Source: Candidatus Mediterraneibacter vanvlietii (GTDB lineage: Bacteria; Bacillota; Clostridia; Lachnospirales; Lachnospiraceae). From it: a DNA stretch of 64,000 bases. A program made the position numbers and the translations under genes. Positions 1 through 9,088 of this stretch are shown here, in pieces; the first letter of the stretch is position 1; every line of letters starts with the position of its first letter. The notes below the pieces were generated by a model. The model did not search any database. It was not told where the DNA came from and saw nothing but the letters and a program-made list of their open reading frames with translations. Location of the stretch: contig DXGZ01000127.1 of the NCBI GenBank assembly GCA_019113645.1, positions 17,585-81,584 on the forward strand. The letters run 5' to 3'.

Positions 1-8
1 AATGTATA

Positions 9-2183
9 GTGGAAGCGTACTGGGAAAGCTCAGCCGGAGAGCGGGGAGCTGCGGAAGGTGTTTACCAGCCGGAGTATGAGAACTACAGGTTCTCCATCGG
101 GACATTTTCCGGCGGGGAAGAGATCACATATTACTTCCGTGCCGGGGAGTACTGCTCTGAGAAGTTTTCTTTTACGGTACTTGCAAAAGAGACGGTGACG
201 GAAGCCGGAAGTATGTTTGAGAACGATTCGGAAAAAACACTGGAACTGCGGACTGACAGAGGAAAATGCTTCCTATGGATAGAGAAGAGAGAGAAAGGGC
301 AGACCCGGTATTCGGTAACAGAGATTGGATCCGGAGAGTGCTCTACCCGGGAGGGAGAGTGGAGAGAATTTATTTTACACCGGGAGATCCCCGGATGGAG
401 TGAGAGGATCCCAGTCAGGGAGATCGGTTTCTGGCGCGAGGGAGAGCGGATCTTCTCTTCTTTCATGAGCGCGGACGCGGACGCTGAAGAACGGTTCTAT
501 GGATTCGGGGAGCGGTATAACCAGATCGACCAGCGGGGCAATGTGGTAGATGTGTATGTGTATAACCAGTATAAAGACCAGGGAATCCGGACCTATATTC
601 CCATGCCGTATTTCTTAAGCTCCGGTGGGTACGGAGTCTGGCTGGATACGGAACGTTACACAGAGTTTGATATGTGTAGCGGAGGCAGGACATACTGGCA
701 GGTGGAAGTACAGGCGGAGGGGCTGTCCTGGTACTGCTTCGGCGGAACGCCGAAAGAGATGATCAGTCAGCTCACTGTGGTTTCCGGAAGACCGGCGATG
801 CTGCCGGAGTGGGCGTTTGGTCCCTGGATGTCCAGCAACAACTGGGACAGTGAAGCGGAAGTGAGAAAGCAGGTAGAACTGACGAAGAAGTATGATATCC
901 CGTCAACGGTTCTCGTGATCGAAGCCTGGAGTGATGAGGCCACGTATTATATCTTTAATGATGCAGTGTATGAGGAAAACAGCGGAGAAAAAGGATTCTC
1001 TTATGACGAATTCCGTTTCCCTGAGTGGGGAAGATGGCCGGATCCGAAGGGTATGGTGGAATATCTTCACGAAAACGGGCTGAAATGCATTCTGTGGCAG
1101 ATCCCAATCGTCAAGTATATCAATTCTCTGCACCATCTTCAGCAAGACCGGGACGAGGAGTATGCGCTGGAACATGGATTCTGTGCGAAGAAGAAAGACG
1201 GGACGCCCTACCGTATGCCGGAGGGATGGTTCACGGACAGCCTTCTCGTGGATTTTACGGACAGGGATGCAACGGACTGGTACATGGACAAGCGGAAATA
1301 CCTGGTGGACGATGTGAAGATCGACGGGTTCAAGACAGATGGAGGAGAGTTTGTCTTCGGGGATGACGTACAGTTTTCAGATGGACGTACCGGCAGAGAG
1401 ATGCGCAACGCGTATCCGAATCTTTATATTGGAGAGCATTACCGTTATATCCATGAGAAGAGGGAGGGGATTGTGTTCAGTCGTGCCGGACATACCGGAG
1501 CAGCAACCATGCCAGCACATTGGGCAGGAGACGAGAGATCCACATTCTCGGCATTTCAGAGAAATCTGTGTGCGGGGCTGAACGCAGGAATCTCCGGGAT
1601 TCCCTTCTGGGGATGGGATCTTGCCGGATTCAGCGGTGAGATCCCCAGCGCGGAACTGTATGCAAGGTCAGCTTCCATGGCGGCATTCTGCCCGATCATG
1701 CAGTACCATGCGGAGAGTAAGGCAGAGTTCAATCAGGACAGGACGCCGTGGAATATTGCAGAAAGAAGAAACGCTCCCTGGGTGATCGACGTGTATCGGT
1801 ATTACGCGAAACTCCGCATGGCGATGCTCCCGTATATTACGGAACAGGCAGAGAAATGTGTGGAGACCGGCGTTCCTATGATGCGCGCCCTCTGGGTGGA
1901 ATTCCCGGAGGACAGACAGGCGGGAGCGATCTTTGACCAGTATATGTTCGGCGACGATCTGATGGCGGCGCCTATCGTAGAAAAAGGCAGGACAGAGCGT
2001 GAAGTCTATGTTCCAGAGGGAGAGTGGAGAAATATTTTTACAGGAGAAGTCTTCTGCGGAGGGAAAACTTATACGATGAAGGCGGCTGTGGATGAGATTA
2101 TTGTATTGCAGAGGAGCGGATCTGTCTGGAAGATTAGGACAAAAGGAGAGTTCCTCTTTGAGAAGACAGTTGAGAGTGTATAG
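9..2183 (+). CDS. GH31 alpha-glucosidase/alpha-xylosidase (start may lie outside window)
   Basis: Glycoside hydrolase family 31 enzyme, probably cytoplasmic, releasing alpha-linked glucose or xylose from oligosaccharides. The nucleophile motif DGFKTDGGE places the catalytic Asp near residue 444, and HWAGDERSTF supplies the acid/base Asp near residue 508; spacing and flanking sequence fit the family. The C-terminal part is the usual beta-sandwich. There is no signal peptide. The first usable codon is GTG at 9, but the frame stays open to the window edge, so the true start may be upstream. The next gene, 86 bp on, is a GH13 glucosidase, suggesting an operon for alpha-glucan or alpha-glucoside use. 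Family call is firm; exact substrate cannot be read. Confidence 0.9.
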   Translation: MEAYWESSAGERGAAEGVYQPEYENYRFSIGTFSGGEEITYYFRAGEYCSEKFSFTVLAKETVTEAGSMFENDSEKTLELRTDRGKCFLWIEKREKGQTRYSVTEIGSGECSTREGEWREFILHREIPGWSERIPVREIGFWREGERIFSSFMSADADAEERFYGFGERYNQIDQRGNVVDVYVYNQYKDQGIRTYIPMPYFLSSGGYGVWLDTERYTEFDMCSGGRTYWQVEVQAEGLSWYCFGGTPKEMISQLTVVSGRPAMLPEWAFGPWMSSNNWDSEAEVRKQVELTKKYDIPSTVLVIEAWSDEATYYIFNDAVYEENSGEKGFSYDEFRFPEWGRWPDPKGMVEYLHENGLKCILWQIPIVKYINSLHHLQQDRDEEYALEHGFCAKKKDGTPYRMPEGWFTDSLLVDFTDRDATDWYMDKRKYLVDDVKIDGFKTDGGEFVFGDDVQFSDGRTGREMRNAYPNLYIGEHYRYIHEKREGIVFSRAGHTGAATMPAHWAGDERSTFSAFQRNLCAGLNAGISGIPFWGWDLAGFSGEIPSAELYARSASMAAFCPIMQYHAESKAEFNQDRTPWNIAERRNAPWVIDVYRYYAKLRMAMLPYITEQAEKCVETGVPMMRALWVEFPEDRQAGAIFDQYMFGDDLMAAPIVEKGRTEREVYVPEGEWRNIFTGEVFCGGKTYTMKAAVDEIIVLQRSGSVWKIRTKGEFLFEKTVESV

Positions 2184-2269
2184 AGAAATCTGTTTTGCAG
2201 GTGAAGAGGAACGGGCAGAAAGCCCTGGTTCAGAAAAGAAAAAGCCAGTGAGATAAGGAGGAGATACAG

Positions 2270-3886
2270 ATGGAATGGTGGAAAAAAGCGGTCGTTTACC
2301 AGATCTATCCGATGAGCTTTAAGGACAGCAACCATGATGGGATGGGCGATCTGGGCGGGATCCTGGAGAAAGTGGATTACTTGAAAGAGCTTGGCGTTGA
2401 CATTGTGTGGATGACGCCGGTCTATGAGTCGCCAATGGACGACAATGGATATGATATCAGTGATTATTATAAGATCAATCCTCTGTTTGGAACTATGGAG
2501 CAGTTTGACGAACTCCTGGAAGCACTTCACCAGAGAGGAATCCGGCTGATCATGGATCTGGTGGTCAACCATACCAGCGATGAACATGAGTGGTTCAGGC
2601 AGGCGAGAAAAGATAGAAACAGCAAATATCATGACTTCTATATCTGGAAAGATAAGCCGATCACGGATCAGCAGTCCATATTTAGCGGATCCGTCTGGGA
2701 GTACAATGAGGAGACAGACGAATATTATTACCATCTGTTCAGTCGCAGACAGCCGGATCTGAACTGGGACAATCCGGAGGTACGAAAGGAAGTATACCGC
2801 CTGATCAACTGGTGGCTGGACAAAGGGATAGATGGATTCCGAATGGATGTGATCGACCTGATCGGAAAGATTCCGGAGGAGTGTATCCTGACCAGTGAAA
2901 AGAGCCATAAATATCTGCAGGAGATGTATCGGGAGTGCTTTGAGGGAAGGGAAGTCTTTACGGTAGGAGAGACCTCTTATGCAACTCCGGTGAGCGCGCC
3001 TCTCTACTCCGCACCGGAACGAAAAGAGCTGACCATGGTGTTCGGATTTGAGCACCTGGGGTTGGAAGAGGTGAAAGGCAATGGAAAGTGGGATCTGAAG
3101 AAACTGGATGTCAACGAGCTGAAAAAGGTGTTTGCAGTCTGGCAGAATGCCCTTCATGAAAAAGGATGGAATAGCCTGTTCTGGTCTAACCACGACCAGC
3201 CCCGCATCGTTTCCAGAATGGGAGACGACGGGAAATACAGGAAAGAGAGCGCCAAGATGCTCGGCATGATCCTTCATGGGATGCAGGGAACGCCGTATAT
3301 CTATCAGGGGGAAGAGATCGGAATGACAAATGTGAAATTCCCTCTGGAGGACTACAAGGATGTTGAGACCATCAATATGGTGAAAGAGAAACAGGAAGCA
3401 GGCTGGTCCATGGATAAGATTATGCAGGGAATCTATGCGAAAGGGCGGGATAATGCCCGCACACCTATGCAGTGGTCTGCACAGGAATACGGCGGATTCT
3501 CAGACCATGAACCCTGGATCCGAATGAATCCGAATTACGAGATAGTCAATGTAGAGGAAGCCGAAGCAGATAACAATTCCATCTTCCATTTCTATCAGAA
3601 GCTGATCCATCTCCGCAAAGAGTGGGAGATCATCAGCACCGGAGATTTCACCCTGTTGTTCGAGGACGACAGAAACCTGTTTGCATATAAGAGGGAGGCG
3701 GATGGGGAACGCCTGACCGTGATCGCTAACTTTACCGCCGGGGAGGTGCAGTGCGGGCTGCCGGATGAGATAAAGCCGGGAAGAGGACAGATACTTCTTT
3801 CAAATTATGACAGAGATTCGGTGGGAAAGAAGATGACGCTCAGACCTTATGAGAGTTTTATGTATTATGAAGAGACAGAAAAGTGA
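2270..3886 (+). CDS. GH13 oligo-1,6-glucosidase / alpha-glucosidase
   Basis: A 538-residue intracellular alpha-amylase-family glucosidase. All family regions are visible: MDLVVNHTS, GFRMDVID with nucleophile Asp about 193, TVGET with acid/base Glu about 234, and NHDQPR with the transition-state Asp about 309. The residue after the nucleophile is Val, which in this family goes with alpha-1,6 (isomaltose-type) preference, whereas Thr goes with alpha-1,4. No signal peptide; length is normal. The start follows AAGGAGGAG. Together with the upstream GH31 enzyme it likely finishes hydrolysis of imported malto- or isomalto-oligosaccharides. Trehalose-6-phosphate hydrolase is a close relative but less likely from the Val. 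Confidence 0.92.
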   Translation: MEWWKKAVVYQIYPMSFKDSNHDGMGDLGGILEKVDYLKELGVDIVWMTPVYESPMDDNGYDISDYYKINPLFGTMEQFDELLEALHQRGIRLIMDLVVNHTSDEHEWFRQARKDRNSKYHDFYIWKDKPITDQQSIFSGSVWEYNEETDEYYYHLFSRRQPDLNWDNPEVRKEVYRLINWWLDKGIDGFRMDVIDLIGKIPEECILTSEKSHKYLQEMYRECFEGREVFTVGETSYATPVSAPLYSAPERKELTMVFGFEHLGLEEVKGNGKWDLKKLDVNELKKVFAVWQNALHEKGWNSLFWSNHDQPRIVSRMGDDGKYRKESAKMLGMILHGMQGTPYIYQGEEIGMTNVKFPLEDYKDVETINMVKEKQEAGWSMDKIMQGIYAKGRDNARTPMQWSAQEYGGFSDHEPWIRMNPNYEIVNVEEAEADNNSIFHFYQKLIHLRKEWEIISTGDFTLLFEDDRNLFAYKREADGERLTVIANFTAGEVQCGLPDEIKPGRGQILLSNYDRDSVGKKMTLRPYESFMYYEETEK

Positions 3887-3913
3887 TGACTGACGGGAAA
3901 TAGATATCCCTAT

Positions 3914-3957
3914 ACAGGGGCCGATGTGATCTCATATGAAATTACATCGGCCCCTGT
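3914..3957. terminator. Intrinsic terminator after the GH13 gene
   Basis: A perfect 14-bp inverted repeat (arms ACAGGGGCCGATGT at 3914-3927 and its complement at 3944-3957) with a 16-nt loop, followed by a weak T-rich run. It sits 28 bp past the GH13 stop, between convergent genes. Confidence 0.75.
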
Positions 3958-4039
3958 GTTTATTAACAGTTGCCACGTTCGCACACTTCTGAGGTTTTCT
4001 ACAGCTATATTGTTATTAACTTCCCATTTGTATAAAATA

Positions 4040-4306
4040 GAAAACAGACTCTATTTCAAGAAACTTTTCTGCGGAGATGGAGGATGTGGGCGGGGTGACT
4101 TCGAAGGGAAAGTAGTGAAACTTGAAGTTCCGTGTACGGACGTTGGGGCAGACGGTGAGATTGTCTGAGCGAATGCGAGTTGCTCACCGTCTGTCCCTGT
4201 TTTTAGTCCGTGCCCGGAACTTTTTAGTTTCATTATTTCCCGGAGCGGAACTCCGAACATATCCTCCATCTCTGCAGAATATATCTTGAAAAACATCTCT
4301 GTTTTC
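4040..4306. repeat. Palindromic repeat element, copy A (about 267 bp)
   Basis: Almost the whole segment is one imperfect palindrome. Ends carry GAAAACAGA (4040 on) and its complement (to 4306); then come matching TTTCAAGA and TTCTGC blocks, then GGAGGATGTG, AGTTCCG and ACGGAC blocks, and at the centre a hairpin with arms GCAGACGGTGAG / CTCACCGTCTGT. A second full copy lies at 37115-37377 and a half copy at 36772-36872. There is no credible gene: open frames here on both strands simply cross the palindrome. It looks like a non-autonomous, MITE-like or structured element of unknown mobility. Confidence 0.8.
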
Positions 4307-4344
4307 GTACGTTCAGCCAATGAAGATAGGGAACAAAACAGCGG

Positions 4345-5040
4345 TTATTTCTTCAGCAGCTCCTCGATCAGCCTGGACGCCTCACTCCGTGTAATGGCAG
4401 CCGGATCCCATTTGATATCAGCTCGTTTTTTCCGGATCAGATTATTCAGCAGGGCGATCTGTTTTATTGTGGCTGGCTGCGGTTTTTTCACCCTGTATGT
4501 AAGCTGGACCGGCTGAAAGAGTTTCGGATCATCCGCCTCAAAATAATGGGCAAGGGTCTGGTACAGCTTGGCGGTTGCCAGCGCGTCATGGTAGGCGCGG
4601 TGTGCGGCTCTGTTTTCAATATTATAATAAGCGCAGAGGCTGCCAAGACTTTTGGAATCAAGATCACTGTGCACCTTTTTGGCGATCTTAAGTGTATCGA
4701 TGCCCAGTTTTTCAAATGGAAGTCCGTCGGCAGCAGCGCTGCATTTCATAAAACTGTAGTCAAAAGAAACGTTGTGGCCGATGAGAATGTCATTCTCGCA
4801 GAAATCGAGAAAATCAGAGACCACTTCACATCTCGGCCGGGCGCCGGCAACCATTTCATTTGTGATTCCGGTAAGATTGGTGATCGCGGCTGATATCGGC
4901 GCTGCGGGATGGATAAATTCCATAAAACGTTCCGCAACTTTTCCGTCCCGGACTTTCAGTGCGCCGATCTCTATGATTTCGTTTTCCATCGGGTTGAGCC
5001 CGGTGGTCTCCACGTCAAATGCAATGTATGATTTTAACAT
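4345..5040 (-). CDS. DEDDh 3'-5' exonuclease (PolC/DnaQ-type)
   Basis: A 231-residue protein with the DnaQ-like exonuclease fold. Exo I is FDVETTG near residues 8-14 (Asp and Glu metal ligands), exo II is around GHNVSFDYSF, and exo III is HRAYHDALAT with the DEDDh His and last Asp. It resembles the epsilon/PolC proofreading domain but stands alone, so it is probably a repair or RNA/DNA trimming nuclease. The tail of about 45 residues is a basic helical region. Translation from the upstream codon at 5097 is possible, but the start at 5040 has an AAGGAGC site and begins exactly at the conserved domain. It is transcribed convergently with the glucosidase genes. Confidence 0.85.
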   Translation of the reverse strand: MLKSYIAFDVETTGLNPMENEIIEIGALKVRDGKVAERFMEFIHPAAPISAAITNLTGITNEMVAGARPRCEVVSDFLDFCENDILIGHNVSFDYSFMKCSAAADGLPFEKLGIDTLKIAKKVHSDLDSKSLGSLCAYYNIENRAAHRAYHDALATAKLYQTLAHYFEADDPKLFQPVQLTYRVKKPQPATIKQIALLNNLIRKKRADIKWDPAAITRSEASRLIEELLKK

Positions 5041-5067
5041 AATATTACAGCTCCTTTTCTTTCTGTT

Positions 5068-5096
5068 ATTATAATGGATCAGCCTGGGAAAATCCA
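5068..5096 (-). promoter_or_regulatory. Probable promoter of the exonuclease gene
   Basis: On the minus strand a perfect TATAAT (5068-5073) lies 17 bp from TGGATT (5091-5096), a weak -35. It is 28 bp upstream of the chosen start. Confidence 0.45.
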
Positions 5097-5177
5097 TTGC
5101 TTTTAATCTTGATCTTTTTTAATCTCAAAAATATAATGAAAAAATAAAAAATATTAAAAAAATATAAAAATGCGTCA

Positions 5178-5206
5178 TTTACAAGAGGAGGCTTCGCTGA
5201 TATACT
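5178..5206 (+). promoter_or_regulatory. Probable promoter of the cstA-family gene
   Basis: TTTACA (5178-5183), a 17-bp spacer, then TATACT (5201-5206). An A/T-rich stretch of about 60 bp lies just upstream and could act as an UP element. Confidence 0.6.
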
Positions 5207-5251
5207 AAATTACAGCGTTAAAATTTTGCTAAGAAAAGGAGGGCAAAATCA

Positions 5252-6742
5252 ATGATTACATTTATTATTGGTCTCGTGATTCTTTTTGTGGGAGCAGCGC
5301 TCTACGGAAAGTTCTGCGAGAAAGTATTCGGTCCTGACGACAGGAAAACACCTGCATACACGAAACAGGACGGCGTAGATTATGTACCTATGAAAGGATG
5401 GAAGAACAGCCTGATCAACCTGCTGAATATCGCGGGTACAGGTCCGATCCTCGGACCGATTCAGGGAATCTTGTTTGGCCCGATCGCGTTTATCACGATT
5501 CCGATCGGAAATATTATCGGCGGTGCGATGCACGATTATTTCTCCGGTATGATCTGCCTGCGTGACGGCGGAACCCAGATGCCAGACATGATCCGCAAGT
5601 ACAGCAACAAGGGTGTTTATACGTTCTATCAGATCTTCTGCAGTCTTCTGCTTCTTCTGGTAGGTGCGGTGTTTATCTATACACCGGGCGATATCGCGGC
5701 GACTCAGGTGTTTGGATTTGACGGAGCCGTGGATTCTGTATCCACATGGGTGATTTACGGAGTGATCTTTGTATATTATCTGATTGCGACAGTATTCCCG
5801 ATTGATAAGATCATCGGAAGGATTTATCCGATCTTTGGTGCGATCCTTCTGTTCTCGGCAGTCGGAGTATTTATCGGTATCTTTGCATTCGGATTCCCGC
5901 TCACTGAGATCTGGGAGGACTGGAATGTAGGACTCGTTGCATATGGCAATTACTTCAGCGCTAACCACTTTATTCCGATCTTCTTCATTACAGTAGCGTG
6001 CGGTATTCTCTCAGGATTCCACTCTACACAGACGGCGATTATCTCCCGTACAATGAAGAGTGAGAAAGAGGGACGGATGACATTCTACAATATGATGGTA
6101 ATCGAAGGCTTCATCGCTATGGTATGGGCAGCAGGAGCAATGGGAGTTTACAACCTGGGGCTTCAGGCAGCGGACGCTTCTCTTGCGACAGCTACAATCG
6201 GCGTTGTATGTAAACACATCCTCGGACCGGTGGGAGGAATTATCGCGCTTCTCGGTGTTATCGTACTGCCGATTACATCAGGTGATACAGCGCTTCGTGC
6301 TCTTCGTCTGGCAGTTGCGGACGGGCTTCATATTGATCAGAAGTCGACAAAGAAGCGACTTGGGCTTGCGGCAATTATTTTTATTCTTGTTGCTGTGATC
6401 CTCGTATTTGCAAAGAGCAATGCAGACGGATTTAATATCCTGTGGAGATACTTTGCGTGGTCCAACCAGAGCCTGTCCCTGTTTGCATTCCTTGCCATCA
6501 CGGTATGGATGTTTGAGACGGGACGGAATAAATACGTATGGATGCCATTGATTCCGGGGGCATGGTATACATTTGTGACTGTTACATACATTGCCAATGC
6601 AAAGATCGGATTCAATATTCCGTGGTTCGGCGCTTATATCATCGGTGTTGCTGCAGCAGTGGCTTATGTGGGCGTGCTTCTCTGGTACGGAAAGAAACGC
6701 TCCGCAATGAAAGCCAAGAAAGCAGAAAAAAATAAAAAATAG
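5252..6742 (+). CDS. cstA: CstA-family carbon starvation / pyruvate-peptide transporter
   Basis: A 496-residue inner-membrane protein of the CstA family with about a dozen hydrophobic segments. Family blocks include NIAGTGPILGPIQG near residue 55, HDYFSGM near residue 94 and GDTALRALR near residue 345. It is shorter than the roughly 700-residue E. coli protein because the C-terminal region is reduced, as is usual in Clostridia. Family members import pyruvate and have been linked to peptide uptake under carbon limitation; which substrate applies here is not readable. It follows GGAGGG, has its own promoter and a strong terminator, and so is probably monocistronic. Confidence 0.9.
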   Translation: MITFIIGLVILFVGAALYGKFCEKVFGPDDRKTPAYTKQDGVDYVPMKGWKNSLINLLNIAGTGPILGPIQGILFGPIAFITIPIGNIIGGAMHDYFSGMICLRDGGTQMPDMIRKYSNKGVYTFYQIFCSLLLLLVGAVFIYTPGDIAATQVFGFDGAVDSVSTWVIYGVIFVYYLIATVFPIDKIIGRIYPIFGAILLFSAVGVFIGIFAFGFPLTEIWEDWNVGLVAYGNYFSANHFIPIFFITVACGILSGFHSTQTAIISRTMKSEKEGRMTFYNMMVIEGFIAMVWAAGAMGVYNLGLQAADASLATATIGVVCKHILGPVGGIIALLGVIVLPITSGDTALRALRLAVADGLHIDQKSTKKRLGLAAIIFILVAVILVFAKSNADGFNILWRYFAWSNQSLSLFAFLAITVWMFETGRNKYVWMPLIPGAWYTFVTVTYIANAKIGFNIPWFGAYIIGVAAAVAYVGVLLWYGKKRSAMKAKKAEKNKK

Positions 6743-6786
6743 GACTGAGCCCTGAAAAAGGGCGGTATTTGACTGGGATGAGAGAG

Positions 6787-6838
6787 AAGAGGGAAGCCGT
6801 GCTGCCTGAAAATGAGGCAGTGCGGCTTCCCTCTTTGG
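6787..6838 (+). terminator. Intrinsic terminator after cstA
   Basis: Long GC-rich hairpin: AAGAGGGAAGCCG (6787-6799) pairs with its complement at 6823-6835, extended by CTGCCT/AGGCAG near the loop and followed by a short T run. Confidence 0.8.
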
Positions 6839-6919
6839 TCAGCCGGGTATCCCCTGCCGGGAGTGGGAGTTGGGAGAAGTATTCTTTCAGGAGTTCAGCG
6901 GGCTGCTGAGACTTCGGAA

Positions 6920-6948
6920 TTGATTTTTTCATTTGTATGCAATATAAT
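6920..6948 (+). promoter_or_regulatory. Probable promoter of the coaBC-panT-coaX run
   Basis: TTGATT (6920-6925), exactly 17 bp, then perfect TATAAT (6943-6948), giving a leader of about 85 nt before coaBC. Confidence 0.7.
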
Positions 6949-7041
6949 GAACCCGAACCGGAGCAATCCCGACGTATTGCGGGATGTTCACACCTGATCG
7001 GATCACGGTTCGAAATAATATCAGAAAGGGGAAACGAACCT

Positions 7042-8241
7042 ATGTTAAAAGGAAAGACCGTTCTGCTGGGAGTGTCAGGCAGCATCGCCGCGTATAAAAC
7101 AGCATATCTGGCGAGCGCACTGAAGAAACTGAACGCAGACGTCCATGTCCTGATGACACGAAACGCGACGAATTTCATCAACCCGATTACGTTTGAAACA
7201 CTGACAGGCAACAAATGTCTGGTGGATACGTTTGACCGGAATTTTGAGTTCAGCGTAGAACATGTGTCTCTGGCAAAGCAGGCAGATGTGGTTATGATTG
7301 CGCCTGCCAGCGCGAATGTAATCGGAAAGCTTGCGCACGGCATCGCGGATGATATGCTGACTACTACGGTAATGGCGTGCAAATGTCAGAAGATTATCGC
7401 GCCTGCGATGAACACGAACATGTTTGAAAATCCGGTTGTCCAGGATAATCTGCAGATCCTCCGGAACTACGGGTATGAAGTGATCAGCCCTGCAACAGGA
7501 TATCTGGCATGCGGCGACACGGGAGCCGGGAAGATGCCGGAGCCGGAACTTCTTCTGGAGTATATCCTGCAGGAGATTGCGTTTGAAAAAGATATGGACG
7601 GGCTGAAGGTTCTGGTGACCGCGGGGCCGACCCGGGAAGCTGTCGATCCGGTGCGCTATATCACGAATCATTCCACCGGAAAGATGGGCTATGCCATTGC
7701 CAGAACATGTGTGAGACGCGGCGCGGACGTTACGCTTGTGAGCGGTCCGTCGGCACTGAAACCGCCGGAGTTTGTAAACGTGATTTCTGTCAAATCCGCA
7801 AAGGATATGTTTGATGCGGTTACAGGAATTGCGAAAGAGCAGGATATTATCATCAAGGCGGCTGCGGTGGCGGACTACCGGCCAAAACATGTCAGCGCTG
7901 AAAAGGTGAAGAAACAGGATGGCACTCTTACTCTTGAGATGGAACGGACAGATGATATTCTTGCGTATCTTGGAGAGCATAAGAGAGAAGGACAGTTTCT
8001 CTGTGGATTTGCCATGGAAACGGAAAATCTGCTGGAGAATTCCAGAAAGAAACTGGCGAAAAAACATCTGGATATGGTTGTGGCCAACAGCCTGAGAGTT
8101 CAGGGGGCCGGATTCGGCGGCGACACGAATGTGGTTACAATTATTACGGATAATGAGGAAGTTTCACTCGGAAAAATGTCAAAAGAGGAGACAGCCTCAC
8201 ACATACTGGATAAAATCCTTGAGCTGAGAAGTGACATCTGA
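7042..8241 (+). CDS. coaBC: CoaBC: phosphopantothenoylcysteine decarboxylase / phosphopantothenate-cysteine ligase
   Basis: Bifunctional coenzyme A enzyme of 399 residues. The N-terminal CoaC half is a flavoprotein (GVSGSIAAYK at the start; APAMNTNMF with the PxMNxxMW-like substrate-binding block; GYLACGDTGAGKM with the active-site Cys). The CoaB half begins near residue 190 (VLVTAGPTREAVDPVRYITN) and uses a nucleotide to join cysteine to 4'-phosphopantothenate. The frame opens at 6937, but 7042 has the ribosome-binding site and starts exactly at the family N-terminus; the promoter -10 also lies inside the longer version. It heads a run with a pantothenate-uptake subunit and pantothenate kinase. 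Confidence 0.95.
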   Translation: MLKGKTVLLGVSGSIAAYKTAYLASALKKLNADVHVLMTRNATNFINPITFETLTGNKCLVDTFDRNFEFSVEHVSLAKQADVVMIAPASANVIGKLAHGIADDMLTTTVMACKCQKIIAPAMNTNMFENPVVQDNLQILRNYGYEVISPATGYLACGDTGAGKMPEPELLLEYILQEIAFEKDMDGLKVLVTAGPTREAVDPVRYITNHSTGKMGYAIARTCVRRGADVTLVSGPSALKPPEFVNVISVKSAKDMFDAVTGIAKEQDIIIKAAAVADYRPKHVSAEKVKKQDGTLTLEMERTDDILAYLGEHKREGQFLCGFAMETENLLENSRKKLAKKHLDMVVANSLRVQGAGFGGDTNVVTIITDNEEVSLGKMSKEETASHILDKILELRSDI

Positions 8242-8387
8242 GATGGAGTCCGGCAGAGGAAGAAACTGAGATGGATTTATCCGGGAAAAATTTATCCAGG
8301 AGAAATCTTTGAAATGAAACTGCGGAAATATGATTTCCGCGCCAAAAGTATTGTATCCCGCAGGGGAATGATAACAAGGAGGCAATT

Positions 8388-9086
8388 ATGAACAATTCAA
8401 CAGGAAACAACACAGCCGGGAGCAGACCGGCAGGAAGCAGATACAGTGTAAAGAGCATGGTTCAGGTGGCGATATTCGGTGCAATCATATGCATCCTGGC
8501 CTTTACCCCCTTTCTGGGCTATATCCCGCTTGGATTTACAAGGGCAACGATTATACATGTCCCCGTGATTATCGCTTCACTGCTGATGGGACCGAAGAAA
8601 GGAGGAGTTCTTGGATTCCTCTTCGGTCTGACAAGTTTTATTAATAACACGATAAATCCAACGGTGACTTCGTTTGTATTTACACCTTTCTATAACCTGG
8701 GCGAGGTCAGCGGCGGAATCGGAAGTGTGATTATCTGTTTCGTCCCCCGCATCCTGGTTGGAATTGTACCGTTTTACGTATATAAGCTGGTAATGCGGTT
8801 TGTCAGTGAAGAGACGAAGAAAAAAGGAGTTTCCAGTATCGGTCTGATCCTGGCCGGAGTGACAGGTTCGCTGGTGAACACCCTTCTCGTGATGAATCTG
8901 ATCTTTGTATTCTTCCGGGAGGCATATGCACAGGCGAATGAAGTGGCGGTATCAGCGGTATATACATTTATATTATCCGTTATCGGGATGAACGGTGTGC
9001 CGGAGGCGATTGTGGCTGGAGTGATTACTCTGTGTATCGGCAGAGCGCTTATGAAGAAAACTGTGAGGGAAAGGCTGGGATTTTAG
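8388..9086 (+). CDS. panT: ECF transporter S component, PanT-like (pantothenate uptake)
   Basis: A 232-residue membrane protein with five to six hydrophobic helices and the layout of an energy-coupling-factor substrate-binding (S) component: a polar N-terminal tail of about 20 residues, then VAIFGAIICILAFTP, then GFTRATIIHVPVIIASLLMGP, a block typical of COG4684-type S components. The ATPases and T component are not nearby and would be shared from elsewhere. Its place between coaBC and coaX is the main ground for pantothenate as ligand. It starts after AAGGAGGCA and stops 2 nt before the coaX start codon. Confidence 0.82.
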   Translation: MNNSTGNNTAGSRPAGSRYSVKSMVQVAIFGAIICILAFTPFLGYIPLGFTRATIIHVPVIIASLLMGPKKGGVLGFLFGLTSFINNTINPTVTSFVFTPFYNLGEVSGGIGSVIICFVPRILVGIVPFYVYKLVMRFVSEETKKKGVSSIGLILAGVTGSLVNTLLVMNLIFVFFREAYAQANEVAVSAVYTFILSVIGMNGVPEAIVAGVITLCIGRALMKKTVRERLGF

Positions 9087-9088
9087 AG

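Noticed and set aside
2069..3277. 402-codon open frame on the minus strand over the GH13 gene
   Set aside because: Antisense to a gene with complete catalytic motifs; the translation has no recognisable domain and composition typical of shadow frames.
4051..4320. Small open frames (80-89 codons) across palindromic copy A
   Set aside because: They exist on both strands only because the sequence is palindromic; not kept in copy B.
5100..5251. Riboswitch upstream of the CstA-family gene
   Set aside because: Leader is A/T-rich with no stable fold; a simple promoter explains the region.
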